Source: Vibrio sp. FE10
GTDB lineage: Bacteria > Pseudomonadota > Gammaproteobacteria > Enterobacterales > Vibrionaceae
Direction: 5' to 3'
DNA length: 64,000 bases
NCBI RefSeq assembly: GCF_030297155.1
Contig: NZ_AP028067.1
Location: 682,001 to 746,000 of the forward strand
Both the position numbers and the translations under genes were made by a program. The notes under the pieces are model-generated. The model searched no databases. It was given only the letters and a program-made list of their open reading frames with translations, and was not told where the DNA came from. Shown here one piece after another: positions 55,150 through 64,000 of the stretch (its first letter is position 1; every line of letters starts with the position of its first letter).

Positions 55150-56718
55150 TTATTTGGAAGACTCAGCTTCGTCGACAGCGGATTCAGCCGTACTGATTGT
55201 CGATTCAGCGCCCGAGATCTCTAAAGGTGGGATAACCACCAAACCTTCAAGGCTCGCTTCTTCTTCTTTATTTCGCTTGTTCACATGGCCAATAATGCTT
55301 TGGTAATAACGGCGAATGTTCTCAACGTAATTCCTTGCTTCATCACCACGAGCATAACCGTAACGAGTTTTACTGTAGTACTTCTTCTGTCTTAGAAGAG
55401 GCAGCCTGTCTTTCACATCACCCCAAGCGTCAGGATCACCGCCTTGTGCTTTAGTTAAGCGACGTGCATCCATCATGTGCCCGTAACCTACGTTATATGA
55501 CGCGAGGGCAAACCAGATCTTTTCATGTTGTGTGATTGAATCTGGTACTCGATTCACGATACGACGTAAGTATTCCACGCCACCTTGTACCGATTGTTTC
55601 GGATCAAGACGATTGGTTACACCTACGCTCTTCGCGGTTGGCAGCGTCAACATCATCATGCCACGAACACCGGTTGGAGAACGCGCGACTGGGTTCCAGT
55701 GTGACTCTTGGTATGCCAAAGCAGCAATCAAACGCCAATCAAATTCTTGTGAGTATTTCTGAAATAGTGGTGACCATTTTGGTAGCTTGCTATCCAATGC
55801 GCGGATAAAGGCACGAGTATCAACGTAGTCAAAAGTACCAATGTGGCCGATGTACTTCTCTTCTAATGAAGCCAGTTCACCAGACTGTTTAAGGTTACCG
55901 AAGAACTCAATCAGCAACGCATACAGGCTTTCATCTTCTGAACGTTCTAAGTACCAAGAGATAGGTTGGTCTTCAGTAAGTTCGAAAGCAAGAGCCACAT
56001 CAGGGTATAAACGCTGTGCCAAGGAAAGCTCAATGGAGTCTGCAACGGTAAACAGTCGCTCTCCGGTTGATACTTCTTTTAGCAGGTCATTGATGTCTGC
56101 ATTACCGACCGCATCGTAGATAAAGTCATCGTGTGTGTTCTGAAGCTGTTTTAGTGTTGGTTCAAAGTGTGAGTCTTTCACCACAACTAAAGATGGCGTC
56201 AGTGTTTCATTTGATGCCGTTTCTTCTGATTCAGATTGTTCTTTTACAAACTCGGCCTGACGATCGTTCTCAAACTTGATCAGTTGATCGAGGTTTCTTG
56301 GTCGCCATTGACCTTTCTTGTACACGACTTGTTGGCTTACATAGTAATAAGCAGGTGCAGCGCGATACGCACGTGTCAGGTTGTTGTTTTGTGTTAATCC
56401 GGTCGCGATAAGATCGATTTCGCCTTTCTTCAACGCAGGGAATAAGCCGGATAAGCGGTATGCAGGTTTAACCTCAAGCTTTACACCAAGCTCTTCAGCA
56501 AACTCACGAGCCAGTTCGTAATCTAAGCCAGCAGGGCCATCGGGACCAATGTAATAAGAGAGTTGGTTATTCAGTGTGCCGACACGCAGAACGCCGCGAT
56601 CTCGTATCTGTTCAAGAACACTTTTAGGTTCAGACTCAATCTGACATCCAGTTATCCCGAATAGAGCGATAGCGAGCAAAAGGAATTTAGACGAAAAGAT
56701 CAGCGTAATTTTATGCAT
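55150..56718 (-). CDS. mltF: Membrane-bound lytic murein transglycosylase F
   Basis: Outer-membrane lipoprotein that cleaves peptidoglycan glycan strands with 1,6-anhydro product formation. The 522-residue precursor has a lipobox (ITGC near residue 26), an SBP_bac_3-like regulatory module (about 40-300) and a C-terminal SLT lytic domain with the catalytic glutamate in AYQESHWNP and the GVRGMMMLT and ASYNVGYGHM blocks. The regulatory module contains an acidic insert of about 40 residues (EQSESEETASNE) not usual in E. coli MltF, and the tail after the SLT domain is acidic. Start is the ATG at 56718; a TTG just before it is unlikely. Confidence 0.92.
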   Translation of the reverse strand: MHKITLIFSSKFLLLAIALFGITGCQIESEPKSVLEQIRDRGVLRVGTLNNQLSYYIGPDGPAGLDYELAREFAEELGVKLEVKPAYRLSGLFPALKKGEIDLIATGLTQNNNLTRAYRAAPAYYYVSQQVVYKKGQWRPRNLDQLIKFENDRQAEFVKEQSESEETASNETLTPSLVVVKDSHFEPTLKQLQNTHDDFIYDAVGNADINDLLKEVSTGERLFTVADSIELSLAQRLYPDVALAFELTEDQPISWYLERSEDESLYALLIEFFGNLKQSGELASLEEKYIGHIGTFDYVDTRAFIRALDSKLPKWSPLFQKYSQEFDWRLIAALAYQESHWNPVARSPTGVRGMMMLTLPTAKSVGVTNRLDPKQSVQGGVEYLRRIVNRVPDSITQHEKIWFALASYNVGYGHMMDARRLTKAQGGDPDAWGDVKDRLPLLRQKKYYSKTRYGYARGDEARNYVENIRRYYQSIIGHVNKRNKEEEASLEGLVVIPPLEISGAESTISTAESAVDEAESSK

Positions 56719-56855
56719 CAAAATGAAATCTCGAAAAGTGGAAGCCCCTTTATACCAAACCCCGCAAGGCTGGCAAAGCAGGTTTATTTAAACAGTTGTA
56801 AAAGTGCTGATAAATGCAGCAAAACTGTCATTTATATCGTTAGATGAAAAAAATA

Positions 56856-56906
56856 ACGCAAACGGTTGCTTTTGGTGTTACGTCACAAAAAGAAATGCTT
56901 TATAAT
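56856..56906 (+). promoter_or_regulatory. PurR operator and promoter of purL
   Basis: ACGCAAACGGTTGCTT (56856-56871) matches the PurR consensus at 14 of 16 positions. A perfect TATAAT (56901-56906) with TTACGT (56878-56883) 17 bases before it forms the likely promoter just downstream. This fits purine repression of purL, as known in E. coli. The remaining 140 bases to the ATG are leader with short inverted repeats only. Confidence 0.8.
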
Positions 56907-57047
56907 GCGCTCGCATTGAAGAGGTGGAATCGGCATAGGTTTGTTAACCTTCGGGAATAGCTTCGAAGAAAACAGTTAGGTTGTTCCTATAACCCACTGA
57001 ATTTATTCCAATATCACCTTAATCAACTGCATAAGAGACCTAAGCAC

Positions 57048-60000
57048 ATGAGAATTTTGCGTGGCTCCCCAGCTCTATCTGAGTTTCGTGTTAACAAGCT
57101 TTTAGAGCTTTGTCGTGAATTAAGCTTACCTGTAACAGGTATTTACGCTGAGTTTGCCCACTTTGCTGATTTAACGGCAGACCTAGATGCGTCTGAAGTT
57201 GAGAAGCTAGAAAAGCTACTGACTTACGGTCCAACGATTGAAGAGCATGAACCTGAAGGTTTATTGCTGCTTGCAACGCCACGTCCAGGCACTATCTCGC
57301 CTTGGTCTTCAAAATCAACTGATATCGCACACAACTGTGGACTGGCTAAAGTGTCACGTCTAGAGCGCGGTACAGCTTTCTACATTGAAACTTCTTCTGA
57401 ACTTTCTGAGCTTCAACTTGTTGAGCTGAAAGCAATCCTGCACGACCGTATGATGGAAGTGGTTTTCACTGACTTCGAATCGGCAGCGGCACTATTTACT
57501 GTTGCTGAGCCTGCTCCTTACGCGGAAGTTGACCTATTAACTGGCGGACGTAAAGCGCTTGAACAAGCAAACGTTACCCTAGGTCTTGCGCTTGCAGAAG
57601 ATGAAATTGATTACCTTCTTGAAAGCTTCACTGAAAAGCTAGGTCGTAACCCGACTGACATCGAGCTAATGATGTTTGCACAAGCGAACTCAGAGCACTG
57701 TCGTCACAAGATCTTTAACGCTGATTGGACTATCGATGGCGTTAAGCAAGAAAAATCATTGTTCAAGATGATTAAGAACACTTTTGAAACGACACCAGAA
57801 CACGTTCTGTCTGCTTATAAAGATAATGCAGCGGTAATGACAGGTTCTGAAGTCGGTCGTTTCTTCCCAGATCCAGAAACTCGTCAGTACAACTACCACC
57901 AAGAGAAAACACACATCTTGATGAAAGTTGAAACGCACAACCACCCAACGGCAATCTCGCCATGGCCGGGCGCATCAACAGGTTCAGGCGGCGAAATCCG
58001 CGATGAAGGCGCGACAGGTATTGGTGGTAAGCCAAAAGCGGGTCTAGTTGCTTTCTCAGTATCTAACCTTAAGATCCCGAACTTCGTTCAACCTTGGGAA
58101 ACTGACTTTGGTAAGCCGAGCCGTATCGTTACTGCTTTGGATATCATGCTTGAAGGCCCTCTTGGTGGCGCAGCATTCAACAACGAATTTGGTCGTCCAA
58201 ACCTACTAGGTTACTTCCGTACTTACGAAGAGAAAGTAAACTCTCACGCAGGTGAAGAAGTACGTGGTTACCACAAGCCAATCATGCTGGCTGGTGGTCT
58301 AGGTAACATTCGTGATGATCATGTTCAGAAGAAAGAGATCCCAGTAGGTGCAAGCCTAATTGTTCTTGGCGGTCCAGCAATGAACATCGGCCTTGGTGGC
58401 GGTGCTGCATCTTCAATGGATTCGGGTTCTTCTTCTGAAGACTTAGATTTTGCATCTGTACAACGTGAAAACCCAGAGATGGAACGTCGTTGTCAGGAAG
58501 TTATCGACCGTTGTTGGCAGCTTGGTGATGCGAACCCAATCGCATTCATCCACGATGTGGGCGCGGGCGGTATCTCGAATGCACTTCCTGAGCTAGTAGA
58601 CGATGGCGAGCGTGGCGGTATCTTTAACTTACGTGACGTGCCAAACGATGAGCCGGGCATGAGCCCACTTGAGATCTGGTGTAACGAATCTCAAGAGCGC
58701 TACGTTATGGCGGTTGCTGATAAAGACATGGCAACATTCGATGCGATTTGTAAACGTGAACGCGCACCTTACGCCGTGGTTGGTAAAGCAACTGAAGAGC
58801 GTGATCTGAAACTAGAAGATTCACATTTCGACAATACGCCAATCGACATGCCGATGGACATCCTTTTAGGTAAAACACCTAAGATGCACCGTGACGCGAA
58901 GACGCTAAAAGCAAACAACCCTGCGATTGACCGTTCTGGTATCGAACTAAACGAAGCGGTTGACCGTATTCTTCGCCTACCAACAGTGGCAGAGAAAACA
59001 TTCCTTATCACTATCGGTGACCGCTCGGTAACAGGCCTTGTAGCTCGTGACCAAATGGTTGGCCCATGGCAGGTTCCAGTTGCTAACTGCGCAGTAACTG
59101 CAGCAAGTTACGACTCTTACCACGGTGAGGCAATGTCTCTTGGTGAGCGTACGCCAGTAGCACTACTAGATTTCGGCGCGTCAGCTCGTCTAGCTGTTGG
59201 TGAAGCAATCACTAACATCGCAGCGACCAACATCGGCGATATCAAACACATTAAATTGTCAGCTAACTGGATGTCTCCAGCGGGTCACCCTGGTGAAGAT
59301 GCTGGTCTTTACGAAGCGGTTAAAGCTGTTGGTGAAGAACTATGTCCGGCACTGGGTCTTACTATCCCAGTAGGTAAAGACTCAATGTCGATGAAGACTA
59401 AGTGGGAAGAGAACGGCGAACAGAAAGAAGTCACTTCTCCGCTGTCTCTTGTTATCACTGCGTTTGCACGTGTTGAAGACGTTCGTAAGACGATTACGCC
59501 TCAGCTTCGCACTGACAAAGGCGCTTCAAGCTTAGTACTTATCGACCTTGGTAACGGCCAAAACCGCATGGGCGCAACAGCACTAGCGCAAGTTTACAAG
59601 CAGCTTGGTGACAAGCCAGCAGACGTAGACAATGCGGCACAACTAAAAGGTTTCTACGAAGGCGTTCAAACGCTTGTAGCAAACGACCAAGTTGTGGCTT
59701 ACCACGATAAAGGCGATGGCGGTCTATTCGTAACGCTAGCTGAAATGGCGTTCGCAGGTCACTGTGGTGTTAATGCTGATATTGCGGCGCTAGGCAAAGA
59801 TACGCTAGCAGCACTCTTCAACGAAGAGCTAGGTGCGGTAATCCAAGTTCGCAACGATGACCTAGACGCAGTGCTTTCTACGCTTGCAGCTAATGGCCTA
59901 GAAGCGTGTTCACACGTAATCGGTTCTGTTGAAGCATCAGACGAAGTAGTGATTAAGTCAGGCGCAGATGTTGTAATCCAACGTAACCGTACTGAACTAC

Positions 60001-60944
60001 GTACTATCTGGGCTGAAACGACGCACAAGATGCAAGGTTTACGAGATAACCCAATCTGTGCAGACCAAGAGCACGAAGCGAAGAAAGACAATTCAGACCC
60101 AGGTCTGAACGTGAAACTAAGCTTTGACGTAAATGAAGACATTGCTGCTCCTTACATCAACACGGGCGCTAAGCCTAAGATGGCGATTCTACGTGAGCAG
60201 GGTGTTAACTCTCACGTTGAAATGGCAGCAGCATTTGACCGCGCAGGCTTCGAAGCGACTGATATTCACATGAGCGACATCCTAACGGGTCAAGCGGTAC
60301 TAGAAGAGTACAACGGCCTTGTGGCATGTGGTGGCTTCTCTTACGGCGATGTACTGGGCGCTGGTGAAGGTTGGGCTAAGTCGGTTCTGTTTAACGACTC
60401 TACTCGTGACCAATTTGAAAACTTCTTCAAGCGTGAAGATACTTTCTCTCTAGGTGTGTGTAACGGTTGTCAGATGTTGTCTAACCTGCGTGAACTTATC
60501 CCGGGAGCTGAGTACTGGCCACGTTTCGTTCGTAACGAATCAGAGCGTTTTGAAGCTCGTTTCAGCTTAGTTGAAGTTCAGAAGTCTGATTCTGTATTCT
60601 TCAACGGCATGGAAGGTTCTCGTATGCCAATCGCTGTTTCTCACGGTGAAGGCCGCGTAGAAGTACGTGACAACGACCACCTAAATGCGATTGAAAACTC
60701 AGGTACAGTTGCTCTACGTTACGTTGATAACAACGGTAACCAAACGCAGCAATACCCGAACAACCCGAATGGTTCGCCAAACGCTATCACAGGTCTAACA
60801 ACGACGGACGGCCGTGTGACTATCATGATGCCTCACCCAGAACGTGTATTCCGCACGGTTGCTAACTCTTGGTCTCCAGAAGGTTGGGGCGAGAATGGCG
60901 CTTGGATGCGTATGTTCCAAAACGCACGTAAGAATGTGGGTTAA
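57048..60944 (+). CDS. purL: Phosphoribosylformylglycinamidine synthase (FGAM synthetase)
   Basis: Fourth step of purine synthesis: FGAR + glutamine + ATP to FGAM. The 1298-residue single-chain form has an N-terminal PurS-like region, two tandem AIRS-type ATPase halves (about 170-620 and 650-1000, with [13 protein letters not shown] and [18 protein letters not shown] in the first) and a C-terminal class I amidotransferase with the nucleophile cysteine in [12 protein letters not shown] and PHPER carrying the catalytic histidine. This large form is typical of gamma-proteobacteria. Codon bias is strong. A terminator follows. Confidence 0.98.
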   Translation: MRILRGSPALSEFRVNKLLELCRELSLPVTGIYAEFAHFADLTADLDASEVEKLEKLLTYGPTIEEHEPEGLLLLATPRPGTISPWSSKSTDIAHNCGLAKVSRLERGTAFYIETSSELSELQLVELKAILHDRMMEVVFTDFESAAALFTVAEPAPYAEVDLLTGGRKALEQANVTLGLALAEDEIDYLLESFTEKLGRNPTDIELMMFAQANSEHCRHKIFNADWTIDGVKQEKSLFKMIKNTFETTPEHVLSAYKDNAAVMTGSEVGRFFPDPETRQYNYHQEKTHILMKVETHNHPTAISPWPGASTGSGGEIRDEGATGIGGKPKAGLVAFSVSNLKIPNFVQPWETDFGKPSRIVTALDIMLEGPLGGAAFNNEFGRPNLLGYFRTYEEKVNSHAGEEVRGYHKPIMLAGGLGNIRDDHVQKKEIPVGASLIVLGGPAMNIGLGGGAASSMDSGSSSEDLDFASVQRENPEMERRCQEVIDRCWQLGDANPIAFIHDVGAGGISNALPELVDDGERGGIFNLRDVPNDEPGMSPLEIWCNESQERYVMAVADKDMATFDAICKRERAPYAVVGKATEERDLKLEDSHFDNTPIDMPMDILLGKTPKMHRDAKTLKANNPAIDRSGIELNEAVDRILRLPTVAEKTFLITIGDRSVTGLVARDQMVGPWQVPVANCAVTAASYDSYHGEAMSLGERTPVALLDFGASARLAVGEAITNIAATNIGDIKHIKLSANWMSPAGHPGEDAGLYEAVKAVGEELCPALGLTIPVGKDSMSMKTKWEENGEQKEVTSPLSLVITAFARVEDVRKTITPQLRTDKGASSLVLIDLGNGQNRMGATALAQVYKQLGDKPADVDNAAQLKGFYEGVQTLVANDQVVAYHDKGDGGLFVTLAEMAFAGHCGVNADIAALGKDTLAALFNEELGAVIQVRNDDLDAVLSTLAANGLEACSHVIGSVEASDEVVIKSGADVVIQRNRTELRTIWAETTHKMQGLRDNPICADQEHEAKKDNSDPGLNVKLSFDVNEDIAAPYINTGAKPKMAILREQGVNSHVEMAAAFDRAGFEATDIHMSDILTGQAVLEEYNGLVACGGFSYGDVLGAGEGWAKSVLFNDSTRDQFENFFKREDTFSLGVCNGCQMLSNLRELIPGAEYWPRFVRNESERFEARFSLVEVQKSDSVFFNGMEGSRMPIAVSHGEGRVEVRDNDHLNAIENSGTVALRYVDNNGNQTQQYPNNPNGSPNAITGLTTTDGRVTIMMPHPERVFRTVANSWSPEGWGENGAWMRMFQNARKNVG

Positions 60945-60992
60945 TCACTTACCTACATACCGCATTAATCTAGGCTAGGTTAATCAAAAATG

Positions 60993-61024
60993 AAAAGCGC
61001 AGATCGAAAGGTCTGCGCTTTTTT
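60993..61024 (+). terminator. Terminator of purL
   Basis: AAAAGCGCAGATC (60993-61005) pairs with GGTCTGCGCTTTT (61010-61022) around GAAA, one pair being G-T; T-run to 61024. Confidence 0.88.
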
Positions 61025-61208
61025 ATTACACAAATTTTAGGAACCAGAGCGAAACAAATTAGGTTTGCAGTTTGCTGTTCTAAAAATCTCCACTACGCTA
61101 AATGTTATGGAATCAATTTGTTAGGCCATCATTTCTTGTATTCATACAAGAACAATTCAATTTGGCCGTTCAAAAACTGAATCAATCATCGTGGCATAAG
61201 AGGGATCT

Positions 61209-61742
61209 ATGAAAACAACAATTACAAAAGCAGTTGCAGTGGCAGCGATTGTCATGTCGTTAGCTGGGTGTGTCGGTAGTAACGCTGTTACTGGGAAATT
61301 AATGAAGTTCAACGTTGAGGTTGTAGATAACCGTTACGCTCGTGCCGGGGTCAACTTCTTGCTTGCGCCAGTTTACGCGCTAACAACAGCAGCCGATTAC
61401 ATTGTATTTAACTCAATCGAGTTCTGGGCGGGGAAAAACCCTCTCACAGGCGCACCTCATATCTTTGATAGTAAAGTCGACACTATGATTGATGTGAACG
61501 ATAGCTTAGATGACTCATTGAAAGATGCACCACTTGGTTTCAACAATCGTCAGATTGAATGGGGTGAGATGCAACAGATCGATCAGAACACCATTCAAAT
61601 GGACATCACCTATAACGATGGCCAAAAGGCTGTTCTGACGGGAGTTCGTGATGGCGACAAAGTCAGCTACTACATGGATGGCACGCTAGTTTCAGAAACC
61701 TCTATTCAGGCTCTTGAACAGCTAGCAGCAGAAAAAGCATAA
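61209..61742 (+). CDS. DUF3332-family lipoprotein
   Basis: Exported protein of 177 residues with a lipoprotein signal (lipobox SLAGC at residue 21). The mature part has two short hydrophobic segments near residues 45-70 (VNFLLAPVYALTTAADYIVFNSIEFW) and a C-terminal beta-rich segment. I recognise it as DUF3332-like; no function is established. It is monocistronic, with AGAGGGAT before the ATG, and shares a bidirectional terminator with dapD. Confidence 0.7.
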   Translation: MKTTITKAVAVAAIVMSLAGCVGSNAVTGKLMKFNVEVVDNRYARAGVNFLLAPVYALTTAADYIVFNSIEFWAGKNPLTGAPHIFDSKVDTMIDVNDSLDDSLKDAPLGFNNRQIEWGEMQQIDQNTIQMDITYNDGQKAVLTGVRDGDKVSYYMDGTLVSETSIQALEQLAAEKA

Positions 61743-61763
61743 CCTTCACTGCTTTACCGCTAT

Positions 61764-61798
61764 AAAAGAAAAGCCGCTGGATTTAACCCCAGCGGCTT
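61764..61798. terminator. Bidirectional terminator, DUF3332 gene / dapD
   Basis: AAGCCGCTGG (61771-61780) pairs perfectly with CCAGCGGCTT (61789-61798); an A-rich run (61764-61770) supplies the T-tract for dapD. The + strand T-tract is weaker. Confidence 0.75.
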
Positions 61799-61825
61799 AG
61801 TATTTTCTAGCATCTAGCGCGTAGA

Positions 61826-62857
61826 TTAGTTGTTGCTGTGTAGCTCGCTGTTCAGTTCAACAGCTGACTTGTTCGCAAGACATTCAATTTGGCCAGTAAT
61901 CGAGTTACGACGGAATAGAAGATCAGAAACACCAGCTAAGTCGCGAGCTTTAATGATTTCAACTTCGTTGCCTTCTTTATCTAGCATACGAACCTTAGTA
62001 CCCGCGGTCACGTAAAGACCAGACTCAACCGTACAACGGTCGCCCATTGGGAAGCCAAGACCCGCGTTTGCGCCTAGTAGGCAGTTTTCGCCGATAGAGA
62101 TAACCATAGTACCGCCACCAGACAGAGTACCCATGATAGAAGCACCGCCGCCGATGTCAGAACCGTTACCCACAACAACACCCGCAGAGATACGACCTTC
62201 AACCATGCTTACGCCAGTCGTACCTGCATTGAAGTTGATGAAACCTTCGTGCATAACCGTTGTGCCTTCGCCTACGTGTGCGCCAAGACGAACACGAGAA
62301 GTGTCAGCAATGCGAATACCTGTTGGTACCACGTAATCCACCATTTTAGGGAACTTGTCTACGCAATCTACAGATAGAGCGCGACCCGCAAGGCGAGCTT
62401 CGATTTGACGCTCAGCCAGTTCAGGAAGATCGATTGGGCCTTCGTTAGTCCATGCGATGTTGTGCAGTAGACCGAAGATGCCGTCTAGTACCGTATCGTG
62501 TGGTTGGACTAGGCGGTTAGAGATAAGTTGCAGCTTAAGGAAGCCTTCAGCAACTGATGCTGGCTTCTCGTCAGTCTCAAGAACAACAAGAACAAGTGGC
62601 TGTTCAGACGCTGCTGCTTTCTCTGCGAAAGATGCATTTGCTGCATCGTCATTTGCTGCGAATGCTTTCGCCAGTTCTGCGCTTTGTGCAGCAGAGATTT
62701 CGATAGCTTGGTTGCCTTCAGTGTAACCTGCAACCTCACCAACAGCTGCTACAAGAGCATCGCTTGGGTTTAGAAGTGGGTTAGGGAAGAACGCTTCAAT
62801 GATTTTATTGTCGCGATTTTTGGTTGCCGTACCGAAGGCTAGTGAAAAGTAAGCCAT
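61826..62857 (-). CDS. dapD: 2,3,4,5-tetrahydropyridine-2,6-dicarboxylate N-succinyltransferase
   Basis: Succinylase step of the lysine/diaminopimelate pathway. The 343-residue protein is the long DapD form found in Vibrio and Pseudomonas: an alpha/beta N-domain, then a left-handed beta-helix of hexapeptide repeats (VRLGAHVGEGTTVMHEGFINFN to GENCLLGANAGLGFPMGDRC) and a C-terminal cap. GGAGATTCAAC precedes the ATG. It also feeds meso-DAP into peptidoglycan. No lysine riboswitch core is recognisable upstream. Confidence 0.93.
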   Translation of the reverse strand: MAYFSLAFGTATKNRDNKIIEAFFPNPLLNPSDALVAAVGEVAGYTEGNQAIEISAAQSAELAKAFAANDDAANASFAEKAAASEQPLVLVVLETDEKPASVAEGFLKLQLISNRLVQPHDTVLDGIFGLLHNIAWTNEGPIDLPELAERQIEARLAGRALSVDCVDKFPKMVDYVVPTGIRIADTSRVRLGAHVGEGTTVMHEGFINFNAGTTGVSMVEGRISAGVVVGNGSDIGGGASIMGTLSGGGTMVISIGENCLLGANAGLGFPMGDRCTVESGLYVTAGTKVRMLDKEGNEVEIIKARDLAGVSDLLFRRNSITGQIECLANKSAVELNSELHSNN

Positions 62858-63361
62858 GTTGAATCTCCATGTGTTGAGTCTTGATTTTGCTATTCAATAA
62901 CAACGGCTCGAATAACAAGCGCTGCCGTTAGCAAAGTTAATTTAATTGCGTTCATCATAAAGAGAGCGCCCTCGTTATGAAAGGGCGTATCGGGATAAAG
63001 TCTGTAAAATGATATTGCTTGTCTTTTTAGCGATAGTTTTCATTATCCGGATATTACTCTTAGCGCTTAATATCTCGTTGATTGGTTGAGTTGCGCCGCT
63101 CAGCCTCATTTTCATTTCCGATACTGCTCTATAGCTGCCCCTCTTGTTCTCAGTATCAATAGAGTTAGTCACATTTCCTTTATAAATTCATGTTTATTAT
63201 CACAATTAATCGAGTTCTGTTGATTTATCGTTTGTGCTTACAGTCCGAGTAAAAACTCAAGTTTTCAGCTGTGTAATTAAGAGAACGATCACTAAAACCC
63301 TTCAATATATAAGTATATTTCCAGCCATAACGACATTAAAACGATGAATAAAGGATCTTCT
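62858..63361. other. Intergenic region between dapD and the 5'-nucleotidase gene
   Basis: The 504 bases hold divergent promoters. A CGCCCT/AGGGCG hairpin lies at 62967-62987, about 110 bases upstream of dapD on its strand. A minus-strand frame at 62975-63172 starting with GTG is not convincing. AAAGGA at 63350-63355 is the ribosome site of the downstream gene. Confidence 0.4.
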
Positions 63362-64000
63362 ATGAATTTTACTAAGTCTTTACTGGTGCTCTCTATCGGC
63401 GTAGCGATGGTTGGCTGTGGCTCGGACAATGACGACAATATTATTGCTCCAGATATGACATTGCGCATAGCACATGTGAATGACACTCACTCAAATTTTG
63501 ATCCTGTAAAATCCAGTTTTACTATGGGTGTTGATGGCAAGAAGGTTTATAACGAATTTGGCGGCTATCCTCGCCTATTGAAAGCCGCTGACGATATCAA
63601 AGCGGGGGCTAAAGCAGACAAAGAACCTTTGTTATTCTTGCATGGTGGTGATGCATGGCAAGGTACCGCTTACTTTAAGCTAAATGAAGGTGCTGCAAAC
63701 GCAGACTTATTGTCCCAGATGGGGTTAGATGCAATGGTACTTGGGAACCATGAATTCGATTTAGATACCGACAAGCTCGCATCGTTCATCAATACGGTTA
63801 GTTTTCCTGTATTAGCAAATAATATGGATGCATCAAAAGATCAGTCTTTAAGTAATGTAGATAATTTATATCCGTATCAACTATTTGCATTTGAAGGCTC
63901 AGAAAAAAGAGCAATTACCTCTGTTTCTGATGCAAGTGATGATGAGAAAGTTATTGCGGTAATAGGTGTTGTTTTGGGTGATATGCCAACGATAGCTACC
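63362..64000 (+). CDS. 5'-nucleotidase/UshA-like lipoprotein, 5' part
   Basis: The first 213 codons of a gene running past the window end. The product has a lipoprotein signal (lipobox MVGC near residue 19) and the first metallophosphatase motifs of the 5'-nucleotidase family: HVNDTHSNF (D and H ligands), HGGDAWQG and GNHEFD. It should be a periplasm-facing or surface lipoprotein that dephosphorylates nucleotides or related compounds. AAAGGATCTTCT precedes the ATG. The C-terminal nucleotide-specificity domain is not in view, so the substrate is undetermined. Confidence 0.85.
   Translation, partial: MNFTKSLLVLSIGVAMVGCGSDNDDNIIAPDMTLRIAHVNDTHSNFDPVKSSFTMGVDGKKVYNEFGGYPRLLKAADDIKAGAKADKEPLLFLHGGDAWQGTAYFKLNEGAANADLLSQMGLDAMVLGNHEFDLDTDKLASFINTVSFPVLANNMDASKDQSLSNVDNLYPYQLFAFEGSEKRAITSVSDASDDEKVIAVIGVVLGDMPTIAT

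Noticed and set aside
62858..63000. Possible lysine riboswitch or leader peptide before dapD
   Set aside because: No conserved lysine-riboswitch core is visible; a 22-codon frame (MNAIKLTLLTAALV...) lacks a ribosome site and lysine codon run.
62975..63172. Minus-strand frame of 65 codons upstream of dapD
   Set aside because: GTG start with AAGGA only three to four bases away, no recognisable protein features, and its stop lies within a hairpin. Not enough support for a gene or leader peptide.

Overview
The window looks like chromosome of a marine Vibrio (probably near the V. splendidus group; this is inferred from gene content and repeats, not from a database search). Pointers are the dnaK/dnaJ/grpE, recN/bamE, smpB/ssrA, guaB/guaA and purL neighbourhoods, the tmRNA tag ANDENYALAA, a polysaccharide-degrading repertoire (GH19 chitinase, PL7 alginate lyase), sodium-coupled transporters, and dispersed hairpin repeats of a kind common in Vibrio intergenic DNA.

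Layout. 1-12.0 kb: a complete urea-utilisation cluster on the + strand, with the urea ABC importer urtABCDE, then ureD, an intrinsic terminator, and ureABC-ureE-ureJ-ureF-ureG. The importer brings urea in; UreABC hydrolyses it; UreD/F/G/E and the UreJ-type nickel permease load the nickel centre. 12.0-17.1 kb: xseA (-), then guaB and guaA (+), the latter two separated by a MITE-like repeat and a PurR box. 17.3-24 kb: secreted chitinase, NhaC-type antiporter, a 0.5-kb block of nested repeats, acetate/succinate permease satP and a convergent Na+/alanine symporter. 24.3-32.7 kb: an MBL-fold RNase-like protein, a plsC-like acyltransferase, an unrecognised zinc-knuckle protein, a YeeE/YedE permease, a DUF429 protein, an M15 peptidase and an exported protein with four retropepsin-like repeats.

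32.8-40.7 kb: RNA and envelope housekeeping: ssrA and smpB (trans-translation), ratA-rnfH, bamE, recN behind three LexA boxes, nadK, heat-shock grpE and a dicarboxylate-type symporter. 40.9-47 kb: secreted PL7 alginate lyase, a complete IS3-family element inserted between it and its terminator, then dnaK and dnaJ with sigma-32-type promoters. 47.1-50.5 kb: type IV minor pilin cluster (pilE divergent from fimT-pilW-pilX-pilV). 50.8-64 kb: AbgT-family transporter, CorC/HlyC-like membrane protein, tadA with an unusual repeat tail, a 44-aa basic ORF, mltF, purL with a PurR box, a DUF3332 lipoprotein, dapD and the 5' part of a 5'-nucleotidase lipoprotein gene that runs off the window.

No CRISPR array, prophage, integron or tRNA gene was seen. 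The strongest candidates for something undescribed are the four-repeat retropepsin-like protein (30.8-32.7 kb) with a perfect palindrome upstream, the conserved-looking small basic ORF at 54.7 kb, the branched RNA-like structure between urtA and urtB, and the 16-bp tandem repeat abutting bamE.
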